A stretch of DNA of 50,354 nt from Granulosicoccus sp. (GTDB taxonomy: Bacteria > Pseudomonadota > Gammaproteobacteria > Granulosicoccales > Granulosicoccaceae): positions 1 to 50,354 of the forward strand of contig JALZUD010000084.1 of NCBI GenBank assembly GCA_023301725.1, read 5' to 3'. The notes under the pieces were generated by a model. That model was not told the origin of the DNA. It did no database searches and was given only the letters and a program-made list of their open reading frames with translations. The stretch's first letter is position 1, and every line of letters starts with the position of its first letter. Of this stretch, positions 17,981 through 26,813 are shown piece after piece. The position numbers were made by a program, and so were the translations under genes.

Positions 17981-18364
17981 TTAACTTCCTCGGTACGTTG
18001 AATAGGCAAAAGGGGAGATGAGCAGCGGCACATGATAATGCTCATCGGCGCTGGCAACACCAAACCGAATGACCACGGTGTCAAGAAATAGTGGTGCATC
18101 GGCTGCTTGTGGGTTGCTTGAGCCTGCTATTGACTTACCCGCCGTTGATTTCAAATAGGTGCCCACAGCGAACTGTATTTCATACTCTCCAGAGACAAAA
18201 TCGTCACCCTCAAGCAAGGGTTTGTCACAACGGCCATCATCGTTCGTGACCGCTTGACTAACAACTGTACGCTCACCGTTCTCAATGCGCTCAACCACCA
18301 GTTTGATGCCAGCGCCAGGTTTGCCACGGGTGGTGTCTAGGATGTGCGTGGATAGATGTCCCAT
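17981..18364 (-). CDS. uraH: 5-hydroxyisourate hydrolase (transthyretin-like)
   Basis: This 127-residue transthyretin-like enzyme hydrolyses 5-hydroxyisourate to OHCU. The active-site set is present: His7 in STHILDTTRGKPG, Arg45 in DDGRCD, His111 in EHYHVPLLISPF, and the C-terminal YRGS, the defining signature that separates HIU hydrolase from animal transthyretin. I use the ATG at 18364; the longer open frame upstream overlaps uraD on the other strand and is not family-like. No export signal is visible, so it is probably cytoplasmic. It heads the uraH-puuD-puuE operon, divergent from uraD. Confidence 0.95.
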   Translation of the reverse strand: MGHLSTHILDTTRGKPGAGIKLVVERIENGERTVVSQAVTNDDGRCDKPLLEGDDFVSGEYEIQFAVGTYLKSTAGKSIAGSSNPQAADAPLFLDTVVIRFGVASADEHYHVPLLISPFAYSTYRGS

Positions 18365-18537
18365 GTGCAGAGAATTTCCGTGGTTGTCGAGCTTGAATGG
18401 CGGGGTTAAATGCCTTGTACGAACTGTATACAGAAGATATGCAAAAATATCTTGAGTATTCTGGGGGGATGGTAGAGAATCGGCTCCTATAAGACAACGC
18501 TCATTTGGTGCCCAGGGTGCCATGGTTGGACAACCCA
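18365..18537. promoter_or_regulatory. divergent uraH/uraD promoter region with two dyads
   Basis: This 173-base gap must hold the promoters of both urate operons. It contains two adjacent perfect dyads: CTGTATACAG at 18424-18433, which resembles GntR/FadR-type operators (GT-N-AC core), and AAGATAT-N6-ATATCTT at 18434-18453. They abut without spacing. No regulator gene is present in the island, so the binding protein is unknown. The dyads are seen directly; their role as operators is inferred. Confidence 0.5.
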
Positions 18538-19095
18538 ATGACAGATGCTGCACCATTACTTGATCGAGCGACGTTTGTTTCACACTACGGTGGCATCTAT
18601 GAGCATTCAGCGTGGATCGCTGAACGCGCATTCGACCAAGGCCATTTGCCGAGCTATTTGAGTGAGCCTGGCAGATCAGATCCCATCGAGCTTCGTTGTT
18701 CTGACGAGGCTTCGGCCTTAGCCGCCTCTCTTGCGAAAACATTGTCCAACAGCTCTGACCCTGAGAAGCTAGCACTTATTCTGGCGCATCCAGACCTTGT
18801 GGGTAACGCTGCTCTGGCTGGCGAACTCACCGATGAATCAAATGCTGAACAAGCCAGTGCCGGCTTGGACAAATGCTCAGCTGATGAGCTAGCGCGTTTT
18901 CAGAGTGCTAATGCCGCCTACAAAGAGCGCTTTGGTTTCCCCTTTATTATGGCCGTGAGGGGAGCTGATCGGCAGAGTATTCTTGCCGCTTTTGAACTCC
19001 GGTTAAGCAACGACAAGCAGGTTGAGTTTGACACTGCACTGGTTGAAATCAATAAAATTGCATTGCTTCGCTTAGAGGCATTGATAAAAAGCTAG
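18538..19095 (+). CDS. uraD: OHCU decarboxylase
   Basis: UraD decarboxylates 2-oxo-4-hydroxy-4-carboxy-5-ureidoimidazoline to S-allantoin, the third step after urate. The 185-residue protein has the catalytic His23 in GGIYEHSAWIAERA, then LAHPDLVGNAALAG, EQASAGLD and AYKERFGFPFIMAVRG, all diagnostic. The ATG at 18538 was chosen because the frame further upstream (TTG at 18505) lacks family similarity. It leads the plus-strand half of the island and diverges from uraH, which supplies its substrate. Confidence 0.94.
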   Translation: MTDAAPLLDRATFVSHYGGIYEHSAWIAERAFDQGHLPSYLSEPGRSDPIELRCSDEASALAASLAKTLSNSSDPEKLALILAHPDLVGNAALAGELTDESNAEQASAGLDKCSADELARFQSANAAYKERFGFPFIMAVRGADRQSILAAFELRLSNDKQVEFDTALVEINKIALLRLEALIKS

Positions 19096-19177
19096 ACCAC
19101 TAAAATACTAATAAACCACTACACCAACCCACTGGCAATATAGCCAGATCACGAGTTTGTGCCCAGCTGGTAAAGGG

Positions 19178-19191
19178 TTATCGAACGATAA
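19178..19191. promoter_or_regulatory. dyad upstream of the urate permease
   Basis: TTATCGAACGATAA is a perfect 6-bp inverted repeat with a 2-base spacer, 16 bases before the permease ATG. It could be an operator or a 5' UTR stem. The sequence does not match the dyads in the uraH/uraD gap. Confidence 0.4.
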
Positions 19192-19207
19192 TATAAGGAT
19201 AAAGGAT

Positions 19208-20617
19208 ATGGCCCGCAGTGAAGCAGGAATGACACCGGCACAAATGCGCGACCCGAACTACTTCCCAGGCATTATTAAGGGAACACCGCTCGGTATACAA
19301 CATGTTCTGGCGATGTTTGTCAGTAACGTAACACCGGCTATTATCGTCTCTGGCGCTGCCGGATTTGGTTTTGGTTCTGGTGACATCTCAAACATGATTT
19401 ACATGATTCAGATGTCTATGGTATTTGCAGGTATTGCAACGCTGTTGCAAACCATTTCGATTGGCCCGATTGGCGCCAAACTACCTATTGTGCAAGGCAC
19501 TAGTTTTGCGTTCATTCCCATCATGATTCCTATTGCCATCCAGTTTGGTATGGCGGCACTGATGGGGGGCATCATTGTTGGTGGTATTTTCCACTTTTTC
19601 TTAGGTACGGTTATTGGCCGTATCAGACACTGGCTGCCACCGTTGGTTACAGGCTTGATCGTGCTCATGATTGGCTTATCGCTAGTAAAAGTGGGTATTC
19701 AATATGCAGCCGGAGGCGTGCCATTGATGGGTAAGCCGGAATTTGGTGGCTTTTCGCATTGGGGTTTGGCGCTAGTGGTTATTTTCGTCACACTAGGGCT
19801 TAAGTTCTTTACACGTGGCATGTTATCCGTGTCAGCGGTGCTGCTTGGCTTGCTTGCGGGTTATGTGGTTGCTTTTTTGTTTGGCATGGTTAATTTCGAC
19901 AATATTGGAAAGGCTGCGTGGTTTTCACCGCCTAATCCATTGCACTTTGGCATTGAATTCAACGCTACAGCCATTATTGGTATGTGTTTGATGGGTGTTG
20001 TATCGGCAATAGAAACCGTTGGCGATATTTCGGGTGTAACTAAAGGCGGTGCCGGACGTGAGGCCACCGATAAGGAGATTCGTGGTGGTACTTTTGCAGA
20101 TGGAATGGGTACAGCGCTTTCTGGTGTTTTTGGTGCATTGCCAAACACCTCGTTCAGTCAGAATGTTGGGCTTATCTCAATGACGGGCGTTATGAGTCGA
20201 CACGTGGTGACCATCGGCGCTGTGTTCTTGGTGGCCTGTGGCCTTGTGCCGAAGTTCGGAGCTGCTATTTCCAGTATGCCTATCGCAGTTCTTGGTGGTG
20301 GCGTAATCATCATGTTTGGAATGGTGGCAGCCGCTGGCGTTAACATGCTTGCAGATGTAGCGTGGGACCGACGCAATATGATGATCTTTGCCACGGCATT
20401 GTCAGTGGGCTTGGGTCTGCAGTTAGAGCCAACTGCTTTGCAACATTTACCTGACACAGTCAAAATTCTAATGACATCTGGCCTGTTGCCAGCTGCCATC
20501 ATTGCGATTGTTCTTAATCTTGTGATTCCACACGAGGAAGACGAAGAAGCGGATGGCCTTGCTGATCTGTCAAAGCCTGCAAGCGCTATTTCTGGAACTG
20601 ATGGTGTTGCTAGATAG
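19208..20617 (+). CDS. NCS2-family urate/xanthine permease
   Basis: A nucleobase-cation symporter-2 family permease of 469 residues from the ATG at 19208, which is preceded by AAGGATA. It has about 12-14 hydrophobic helices and the NCS2 signatures QHVLAMFVSNVTPAI (first helix), VQGTSFAFIPIMIPI and the carrier motif QNVGLISMTGVMSR near the half-helix of the second inverted repeat, preceded by LPNTSFS. NCS2 members of this type import urate, xanthine or uracil by proton symport. The location between uraD and allE makes urate the most likely substrate, though allantoin or xanthine cannot be excluded. Confidence 0.9.
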   Translation: MARSEAGMTPAQMRDPNYFPGIIKGTPLGIQHVLAMFVSNVTPAIIVSGAAGFGFGSGDISNMIYMIQMSMVFAGIATLLQTISIGPIGAKLPIVQGTSFAFIPIMIPIAIQFGMAALMGGIIVGGIFHFFLGTVIGRIRHWLPPLVTGLIVLMIGLSLVKVGIQYAAGGVPLMGKPEFGGFSHWGLALVVIFVTLGLKFFTRGMLSVSAVLLGLLAGYVVAFLFGMVNFDNIGKAAWFSPPNPLHFGIEFNATAIIGMCLMGVVSAIETVGDISGVTKGGAGREATDKEIRGGTFADGMGTALSGVFGALPNTSFSQNVGLISMTGVMSRHVVTIGAVFLVACGLVPKFGAAISSMPIAVLGGGVIIMFGMVAAAGVNMLADVAWDRRNMMIFATALSVGLGLQLEPTALQHLPDTVKILMTSGLLPAAIIAIVLNLVIPHEEDEEADGLADLSKPASAISGTDGVAR

Positions 20618-20630
20618 TGAGTAAAAAATA

Positions 20631-21473
20631 GTGAGTAATGACAAGCACAGTAGTAATCTATATGTGCCGCAAGGTGGTTTGCCCGGTCAGCACGAGTTGC
20701 TGACTGGGCGAGCCGTCACCACAGAAAGTTACGCGGTTATTCCACGTGGTGTGATGACCGACATCGTCACCAGTTTTCTGCCACATTGGGAGAAAACGCG
20801 GCTATGGGTGTTGGCTCGACCCATGTCAGGTTTTTCTACCACCTTCTCTCACTATCTGATGGACGTCAGCGCTGGGGGTGGTAGTGACCAACCTGAATCG
20901 GATGCCGAGGCAGAAGGCGTTTTGTTTGTTGTAGATGGCACGCTTAACCTTAATGTTGATGGAAAGCAGCACACGCTAAACAAAGGTGGCTACGCATGGC
21001 TTGCACCTGGAGCGTCATGGACATTGCACAATGAAAGTGATGCGCCGCTACGTTTTCATTGGTTAAGAAAGCGTTATCAAGTGGTTCATGGCCTTGATGT
21101 GCCAATATCATTTGTAACTTGCGAAGAAGATCATGATGCCATTGCCATGCCTGACACCGGCGGAGCTTGGAGTACCACGCGCTTCGTCGAGCCCACCGAC
21201 CTCCGTCACGATATGCACGTCAATATTGTGAGCTTCGAACCAGGCGGTACCATTCCGTTTGCTGAAACCCACGTCATGGAGCATGGCTTATACATGCTCG
21301 AAGGAAAAGCTGTCTACCGGTTGAATCAGGATTGGGTAGAAGTGGAGGCAGGTGATTATCTTTGGCTAAGAGCGTTTTGCCCTCAGGCCTGCTATGCCGG
21401 AGGGCCGGGCAGGTTCAGGTATTTGTTGTACAAAGATGTGAACCGGCATATGGATCTGCGCGCAGGGATATAG
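20631..21473 (+). CDS. allE: (S)-ureidoglycine aminohydrolase
   Basis: AllE releases ammonia from S-ureidoglycine to give S-ureidoglycolate. The 280-residue protein is a bicupin. The metal-binding C-terminal cupin carries Glu212, His214, His218 and Gln252; the E-x-H-x3-H pattern followed 34 residues later by Gln matches the E. coli enzyme's ligand spacing. The motif run AVYRLNQDWVEVEAGDYLW and the end KDVNRHMDL are also typical. Start is GTG at 20631, just after a short run of stops. No allantoate amidohydrolase, which would make its substrate, is encoded in the window. Confidence 0.93.
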   Translation: MSNDKHSSNLYVPQGGLPGQHELLTGRAVTTESYAVIPRGVMTDIVTSFLPHWEKTRLWVLARPMSGFSTTFSHYLMDVSAGGGSDQPESDAEAEGVLFVVDGTLNLNVDGKQHTLNKGGYAWLAPGASWTLHNESDAPLRFHWLRKRYQVVHGLDVPISFVTCEEDHDAIAMPDTGGAWSTTRFVEPTDLRHDMHVNIVSFEPGGTIPFAETHVMEHGLYMLEGKAVYRLNQDWVEVEAGDYLWLRAFCPQACYAGGPGRFRYLLYKDVNRHMDLRAGI

Positions 21474-21631
21474 GTGCAATTCCCCGTGTTGTTGGGCCTA
21501 CCGCTGTTAGTGCGGACGGTGGTGGGCTTTGGCTATTTATTTGTCACGCACTCGTATTTAAAACAACCAAACAATCAGCAATGATAACTTCTGTGCCGTA
21601 TTCTTAGCGCAAAGGATCATAAGGTACAGAC

Positions 21632-24600
21632 GTGAACATGGGAACTATAGAACCTAGGCTAGGCGTGGATATTGGTGGCACTTTCACCGATGTGGTTCTT
21701 GAAATTGGTGAGAAGCAATTTTCCACGAAAGTGCTCACCACTTATGCGGCTCCTGAGGATGCGATCATTCAAGGCCTGCACCAGGTGTGCTCTGATGCCG
21801 CCATTGAGCCCAGCGCTATTGCGCAAATCATTCACGGCACCACTCTGGCAACCAATGCCTTGATCGAAAAGCGTGGTGCGAAAACTGCGTTCATCACAAC
21901 GCAGGGTTTTCGTGACGTGATAGAAATGCGCACCGAAAGCCGCTTCGAACAATACGACCTGAATCTTACCCTGCCAGCACCCTTGCTTGCGCGCAATCGC
22001 CGGTATGTACTAAAGGAGCGTATGGACGCCACCGGTGGTGTGTTAATACCGCTCAAACGTGCCGACATTGAAAAACTTGCTGACGAACTGGCGGCAGCAC
22101 AGTACGAGAGCATTGCAGTTGGCCTGCTGCACGCTTACGCCAACGATGCGCACGAGCGGATGATTTACGATGTGCTCGTTGAAAAGCTGAGTGGAGTGAT
22201 GGTGTCATTGTCATCTGAAGTTTCTCCGCAGATGCGTGAATATGAGCGTTTCAATACCACTATTGCCAACGCTTACATCAAGCCACTAATGAAGTCATAT
22301 CTGGGGCGTCTCAGGGCTCGCCTTGCAACAGAGGGAGTTCAGTGCCCGGTATTTATGATGCACTCTGGCGGGGGTATTATGTCGCTTGAGAATGCGGCTG
22401 AATTTCCTGTGCGATTGGTTGAGTCGGGACCAGCAGGTGGTGCTATTTTCGCGGCTGATATTGCTGCAAAGCATGGGCTTGATAAAGTGCTGAGTTTTGA
22501 TATGGGCGGCACCACGGCCAAGATCTGTTTAATCAAGGATGAAACGCCAAAAACGGCACGAGTGTTCGAGGTCGCAAGAACCTATCGTTTTAAGAAGGGA
22601 TCGGGTATGCCTATATCCATCCCGGTTATCGACATGGTAGAAATCGGCGCGGGTGGAGGCTCACTGGCGCATGTTGATTCGTTGAACCAGATTCGTGTCG
22701 GGCCAGAGAGTGCTGGATCAGAGCCTGGTCCTGCGTGCTACGGACGTGGCGGAAAACGTGCAGCTGTTACAGACGCCGATTTGGTGCTAGGTAAACTTGA
22801 CCCTGATAATTTTGCAGGTGGCTCTATTAGGCTACACCGGCAGGAGGCAGAAGCGGCTCTTAACTCCGAGCTAGGTTCCAAGTTGAACATGAGTGAGACC
22901 GAGGCGGCCTGGGGCTTGGCCGAGGTCGTTGATGAGAACATGGCAAATGCTGCCCGTGTACATGCGGTAGAAAACGGTGAAGACTTAAGCGAATACACGA
23001 TGATAGCGTTTGGTGGCGCAGCACCGCTTCATGCAGCTAGGTTGTGTGACAAGTTAGGTATAGCACGATGTCTGGTGCCCAAAGGCGCAGGCGTTGGTTC
23101 TGCTATTGGCTTTTTGCGTGCGCCATTCAGTTTTGAGGAAAATCGTTCTGTATTTATGCGCCTTAGTGAATTTGATAGCGGCGCCGTTAAGCAGCTGTTT
23201 AGCGATATGCAGCAAGACGCTACAAAGTTTGTACGCCAGTGTGATGCGCAGGCCAACATACGCTCAGACTTCAAGGTCTACATGCGCTATTCGGGGCAGG
23301 GCTGGGAAATACCCGTGATCTTAAGCGCGGCCCAAGTCGCCAACCCTGATGCTAAAACGTATCTGGCACTGTTTGAAAAAGAATACGAAAATCTGTTTGG
23401 CCGTACGGTTGAGAGTATGGAAGTTGAAGTGTCTGTATGGTCTGTTAATGCCTATACACAAGTACCCAAAGCCAATTCAATAAAAGCGCCTGCCTCATTA
23501 AAGGACATCACCGGCGATTCATCACGCCATTTGTTTGATCCAGGGCTAGGCAAGAATGTGTCAGCTAAAACAATTAATAGAGATAGCTTGAACACGGGTG
23601 ACACTGTACAGGGCCCTTGTATTGTCACTGAAAGTGAAACTGCGATTGTTGTGCACGATAACCGTCAGCTCACTCAGCATGTGGACGGCACTCTGGACAT
23701 CCGTGAAAAAACGGGTCTTGAGCAAATAGTCAGTTCTGTAGAAGCTGGACAAGTAGCTCATCAAGTGATGTGGAACCGATTGATCTCAGTGGTAGAGGAG
23801 CAGGCGCAAGCTCTGGTGCGCACCGCTTTTTCAACATCGGTTCGTGAAGCTGGAGATCTCTCTGCAGGGGTATATAACAGCGCTGGCGAGATGCTGGCAC
23901 AGGCGGTAACAGGCACACCTGGTCACGTCAATGCCATGGCCGATGCGGTAGGACATTTCATTCGTCGTATTGGGGCTGCCGACATGCTTGAAGGTGATGT
24001 GTATCTCACCAATGACCCATGGGAAGGTACGGGGCACAAGCACGATATCACTGTGGTCACACCGTCATTTTTTGATAGTGCCTTGATTGGATTTTTTGCC
24101 TGTACCGCACATGTTACGGATATTGGTGGACGAGGTTTTGGTGCTGATGCCAACGATATTCATGAAGAAGGTTTAGCTATTCCGATCATGAAGTTTGCCG
24201 ACAAGGGTGTGGTTGACGCAACGCTTGTACAAATTATTCGAGCCAATGTGCGGGAGCCGAACGAACTGCTGGGCGATATCTATGCATTGGCTTCGTGCAA
24301 TGAAATTGGGCATCGTCGTTTAATCGAAATGCTCAAAGAATTCGGCTTGGGCGATCTTGGCAGTATTTCTGAATTCATCCTTAGTCGCTCGAGAAAAGCC
24401 ACTCTAGAGAGGATAAATGCGCTAAAGCCGGGAACCGCTTCGGGCGAGATGCGTATTGATGGTTACTCGCAGCCAGTTGACCTGAAAGTTAAACTGACGA
24501 TCAAAAAAGACGCCATTATCAGTGATTGGGAGGGCACCAGCGGTCTGGATAAAAAAGGTATCAATGTACCGCTCGTGTATACCAAAGCGTATGCCTGCTA

Positions 24601-25438
24601 TGCATTGAAGTGTGCCATTGCGCCAGACATTCCCAATAATGCTGCATCACTTGAACCGTTCAAAATAGTCGCGCCGACAAATTCCATCGTTAACGCGGTA
24701 TCGCCAGCACCGGTTGCCTTACGTCATGTCATTGGTCATATGGTTCCGGATACAGTTTATAACGCGCTTGAAAAACTACTACCAGGTGTGGTGCCTGCTG
24801 AAGGTGCAGGGTGTTTATGTAATTTTCAAATGTCACTGCGGCCGCGTACCGATGAACCTGCGCCCAAGCATGCCGTGCGTCGTGAAGTTTTAACCTTCAA
24901 CTCAGGTGGCTCTGGTGCGCGTCCCACACTGGATGGTATGAGTGCAACTGCATTTCCATCGGGTGTGATGACGATGCCCGTAGAGGCAACAGAACAAGTG
25001 GGGCCGGTCATTATCTGGCGTAAGGAGCTGCGAGCTGATTCTGGCGGCGCAGGCCAGTTTCGTGGAGGCTTGGGTCAGTACATGGATGTGGGTGCGCGTG
25101 AAGGGCATGAATTTGATATCTCTGCGATGTTCGATCGTGTAGATCATCCAGCGTTGGGTCGTCACGGAGGTCAACCGGGTGGGGCAACAACCATTGTGCG
25201 TAGCGACGGCGAAGCCATGCAAGGAAAAGGTAAGCAGTTCATCCCTCATGGAGTACGGGTTGAGATGGCATTTCCTGGTGGTGCAGGGTATGGCAAACCA
25301 TCAGGCCGTGATGTAGACGCTTTGAAACGTGATATCGCCATGGGTTACATTACAGCTGAACATGCTGCAGAGCACTATAATTTTCCCGCCTCTGAAGCCA
25401 CTGCAATAATTAAAGCATCAACACGAGGAGAGGGCTAA
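21632..25438 (+). CDS. fused hydantoinase/5-oxoprolinase HyuA-HyuB
   Basis: A 1268-residue protein joining the two subunits of ATP-dependent hydantoinases. Residues about 1-690 form HyuA: an actin-like ATPase start RLGVDIGGTFTDVVL, HGTTLATNALIEKRGA, and a second phosphate-binding loop SFDMGGTTAKICLI. Residues about 710-1268 form HyuB: AREAGD-like VREAGDLSAGV, YLTNDPWEGTGHKHD, NSGGSGARPTLDG and RKELRADSGGAGQFRGG. Such proteins open 5-oxoproline, hydantoin or N-methylhydantoin rings with ATP hydrolysis. The GTG start has AAGG 7 bases upstream. The stop overlaps the next start (TAATG), so it is coupled to the FAD oxidoreductase. The substrate is unknown; the island suggests a cyclic ureide or a related product. 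Confidence 0.88.
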   Translation: MNMGTIEPRLGVDIGGTFTDVVLEIGEKQFSTKVLTTYAAPEDAIIQGLHQVCSDAAIEPSAIAQIIHGTTLATNALIEKRGAKTAFITTQGFRDVIEMRTESRFEQYDLNLTLPAPLLARNRRYVLKERMDATGGVLIPLKRADIEKLADELAAAQYESIAVGLLHAYANDAHERMIYDVLVEKLSGVMVSLSSEVSPQMREYERFNTTIANAYIKPLMKSYLGRLRARLATEGVQCPVFMMHSGGGIMSLENAAEFPVRLVESGPAGGAIFAADIAAKHGLDKVLSFDMGGTTAKICLIKDETPKTARVFEVARTYRFKKGSGMPISIPVIDMVEIGAGGGSLAHVDSLNQIRVGPESAGSEPGPACYGRGGKRAAVTDADLVLGKLDPDNFAGGSIRLHRQEAEAALNSELGSKLNMSETEAAWGLAEVVDENMANAARVHAVENGEDLSEYTMIAFGGAAPLHAARLCDKLGIARCLVPKGAGVGSAIGFLRAPFSFEENRSVFMRLSEFDSGAVKQLFSDMQQDATKFVRQCDAQANIRSDFKVYMRYSGQGWEIPVILSAAQVANPDAKTYLALFEKEYENLFGRTVESMEVEVSVWSVNAYTQVPKANSIKAPASLKDITGDSSRHLFDPGLGKNVSAKTINRDSLNTGDTVQGPCIVTESETAIVVHDNRQLTQHVDGTLDIREKTGLEQIVSSVEAGQVAHQVMWNRLISVVEEQAQALVRTAFSTSVREAGDLSAGVYNSAGEMLAQAVTGTPGHVNAMADAVGHFIRRIGAADMLEGDVYLTNDPWEGTGHKHDITVVTPSFFDSALIGFFACTAHVTDIGGRGFGADANDIHEEGLAIPIMKFADKGVVDATLVQIIRANVREPNELLGDIYALASCNEIGHRRLIEMLKEFGLGDLGSISEFILSRSRKATLERINALKPGTASGEMRIDGYSQPVDLKVKLTIKKDAIISDWEGTSGLDKKGINVPLVYTKAYACYALKCAIAPDIPNNAASLEPFKIVAPTNSIVNAVSPAPVALRHVIGHMVPDTVYNALEKLLPGVVPAEGAGCLCNFQMSLRPRTDEPAPKHAVRREVLTFNSGGSGARPTLDGMSATAFPSGVMTMPVEATEQVGPVIIWRKELRADSGGAGQFRGGLGQYMDVGAREGHEFDISAMFDRVDHPALGRHGGQPGGATTIVRSDGEAMQGKGKQFIPHGVRVEMAFPGGAGYGKPSGRDVDALKRDIAMGYITAEHAAEHYNFPASEATAIIKASTRGEG

Positions 25439-26661
25439 TGGCTATCGGTGAAATGCAGGGTACACCTGAACAATCGTCTTACGACATTGTGATTGTTGGT
25501 GGCGCCATAATGGGCTCCTCCACTGCATGGTTTTTAACTGAAAACAAAGACTTTAACGGTAAAGTCCTAGTGGTAGAAAAAGATCCGCACTATGAGTTCT
25601 GTTCTACCGCACACACTAATTCATGCATGCGCCAACAGTTCAGTACTGAATTGAATGTTCGTGTGTCGCAGTTTGCCGCTGACTTTGTTAAGAACATACG
25701 CAGCTATATGGGTAATGACGAACGTGTACCTGAGCTGTCCATTCGTTCTTTTGGTTACATGTACCTGGCTGACAATGAAGGTTTTGCCAATGTGCTCAGA
25801 GAGAGCCAGAAGGTACAACTCGAGGCGGGTGCTGCAACACAACTCATGAATGCGGATGAGATTAAAAAACAGTATCCATTTTACAACGTGGATGACATCG
25901 TACTGGGTTCGATCAACACGGTAGATGAAGGTTATTGGGATGGTGCCGCTGTGTTTGAATGGTGGCGTCGACAAGCTCGTGAGCGTGGTGTTGAATATGT
26001 ATCGAATGAAGTGGTTGCTATCACGAAGAACACAAACGGTACAAAGGTAGAGAGTGTCACGCTAGCCTCGGGTGAGGTTATAAGCTGTGGTCAGCTGTTG
26101 AATGCATCAGGCCCACGGGCTGCGCGCACGGCAAAGATGGCAGGCATTGAACTACCGGTAGAGCCACGTAAGCGCTTTTCATGGATATTCAAAGCTGAAC
26201 ATCCGCTCGATCAGGATCTGCCCTTAACCATTGATCCCTCTGGTGTGCATTGTCGGGAGAATGGGGGAGGCACTTACCAGTGTGGTGGTCATGCAGACGT
26301 TGATCCTGCAGTCGATTTTGATGACTTTGCCATGGACCAATCGCTATGGGAGAACCATGTCTGGCCTGTGTTGGCAACGCGTATTCCGCAATTCGAATCG
26401 ATCAAGCTGACCAATGAATGGGGTGGCCACTACGCCATGAACACGTTTGATCACAATGCCATTATGGGGCCACACACGGAGGTTGAAAACTTCGTTTTCC
26501 TCAATGGCTTCTCGGGTCATGGCTTGCAACAATCACCTGCCATGGGACGTGGTACGGCGGAGTATCTGACCTATGGTGAATACAGAAGCTTGGATTTATC
26601 GCCGTTCAATTTTGAGCGCATAGTCAATAAAGCCCCGATTATTGAAAAAGCTATTATTTAG
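25438..26661 (+). CDS. FAD-dependent oxidoreductase (DAO/FOXRED1-like)
   Basis: A 407-residue flavoprotein of the D-amino acid oxidase/sarcosine oxidase superfamily. The Rossmann motif IVIVGGAIMGSSTAWFL lies at about 18-35, followed by VVEKDPHYE (ribose-binding acidic residue). The C-terminal NAIMGPHTEVENFVFLNGFSGHGLQQSPA is the second FAD contact typical of this superfamily. Substrates in the family are secondary or tertiary amines such as sarcosine, dimethylglycine or proline; members near hydantoinases often act on the N-substituted glycine released. It is coupled to HyuA-HyuB by the overlapping TAATG, so the two enzymes are made together. No signal peptide is visible. Confidence 0.85.
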   Translation: MAIGEMQGTPEQSSYDIVIVGGAIMGSSTAWFLTENKDFNGKVLVVEKDPHYEFCSTAHTNSCMRQQFSTELNVRVSQFAADFVKNIRSYMGNDERVPELSIRSFGYMYLADNEGFANVLRESQKVQLEAGAATQLMNADEIKKQYPFYNVDDIVLGSINTVDEGYWDGAAVFEWWRRQARERGVEYVSNEVVAITKNTNGTKVESVTLASGEVISCGQLLNASGPRAARTAKMAGIELPVEPRKRFSWIFKAEHPLDQDLPLTIDPSGVHCRENGGGTYQCGGHADVDPAVDFDDFAMDQSLWENHVWPVLATRIPQFESIKLTNEWGGHYAMNTFDHNAIMGPHTEVENFVFLNGFSGHGLQQSPAMGRGTAEYLTYGEYRSLDLSPFNFERIVNKAPIIEKAII

Positions 26662-26686
26662 TTTGTTATTCCCGCTAGTTTAGAAC

Positions 26687-26715
26687 GTCATTCCCGCGCA
26701 GGCGGGAATCCAGGG
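26687..26715. repeat. palindromic intergenic repeat
   Basis: CATTCCCGC-GCAG-GCGGGAATCC: a perfect 8-bp stem (26690-26697 with 26702-26709) and a 4-base loop. Similar CATTCCCGCGnAGGCGGGAATCC elements are scattered between genes in many proteobacteria. A partial half-copy TTATTCCCGCTAG lies just upstream (26666-26678). There is no T-tract, so it is not a classic terminator. Confidence 0.6.
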
Positions 26716-26813
26716 TTTTATGCATCACTAGGGTATAGCAAGTTCACCTAGGTGTCGTGGGTGACACGCTAAAGTGAAAGTCATTAAACGAAGTTCTATA
26801 TCAATACACCACT

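Noticed and set aside
18365-18775. A longer uraH protein from an upstream start at about 18775
   Set aside because: The extra 137 residues have no family likeness and overlap uraD on the other strand; the ATG at 18364 gives the full-length enzyme.
26687-26715. Rho-independent terminator
   Set aside because: The stem is perfect but is followed by CCAGGGTTTTA, not a T run at the base, and its sequence matches a dispersed palindromic repeat.
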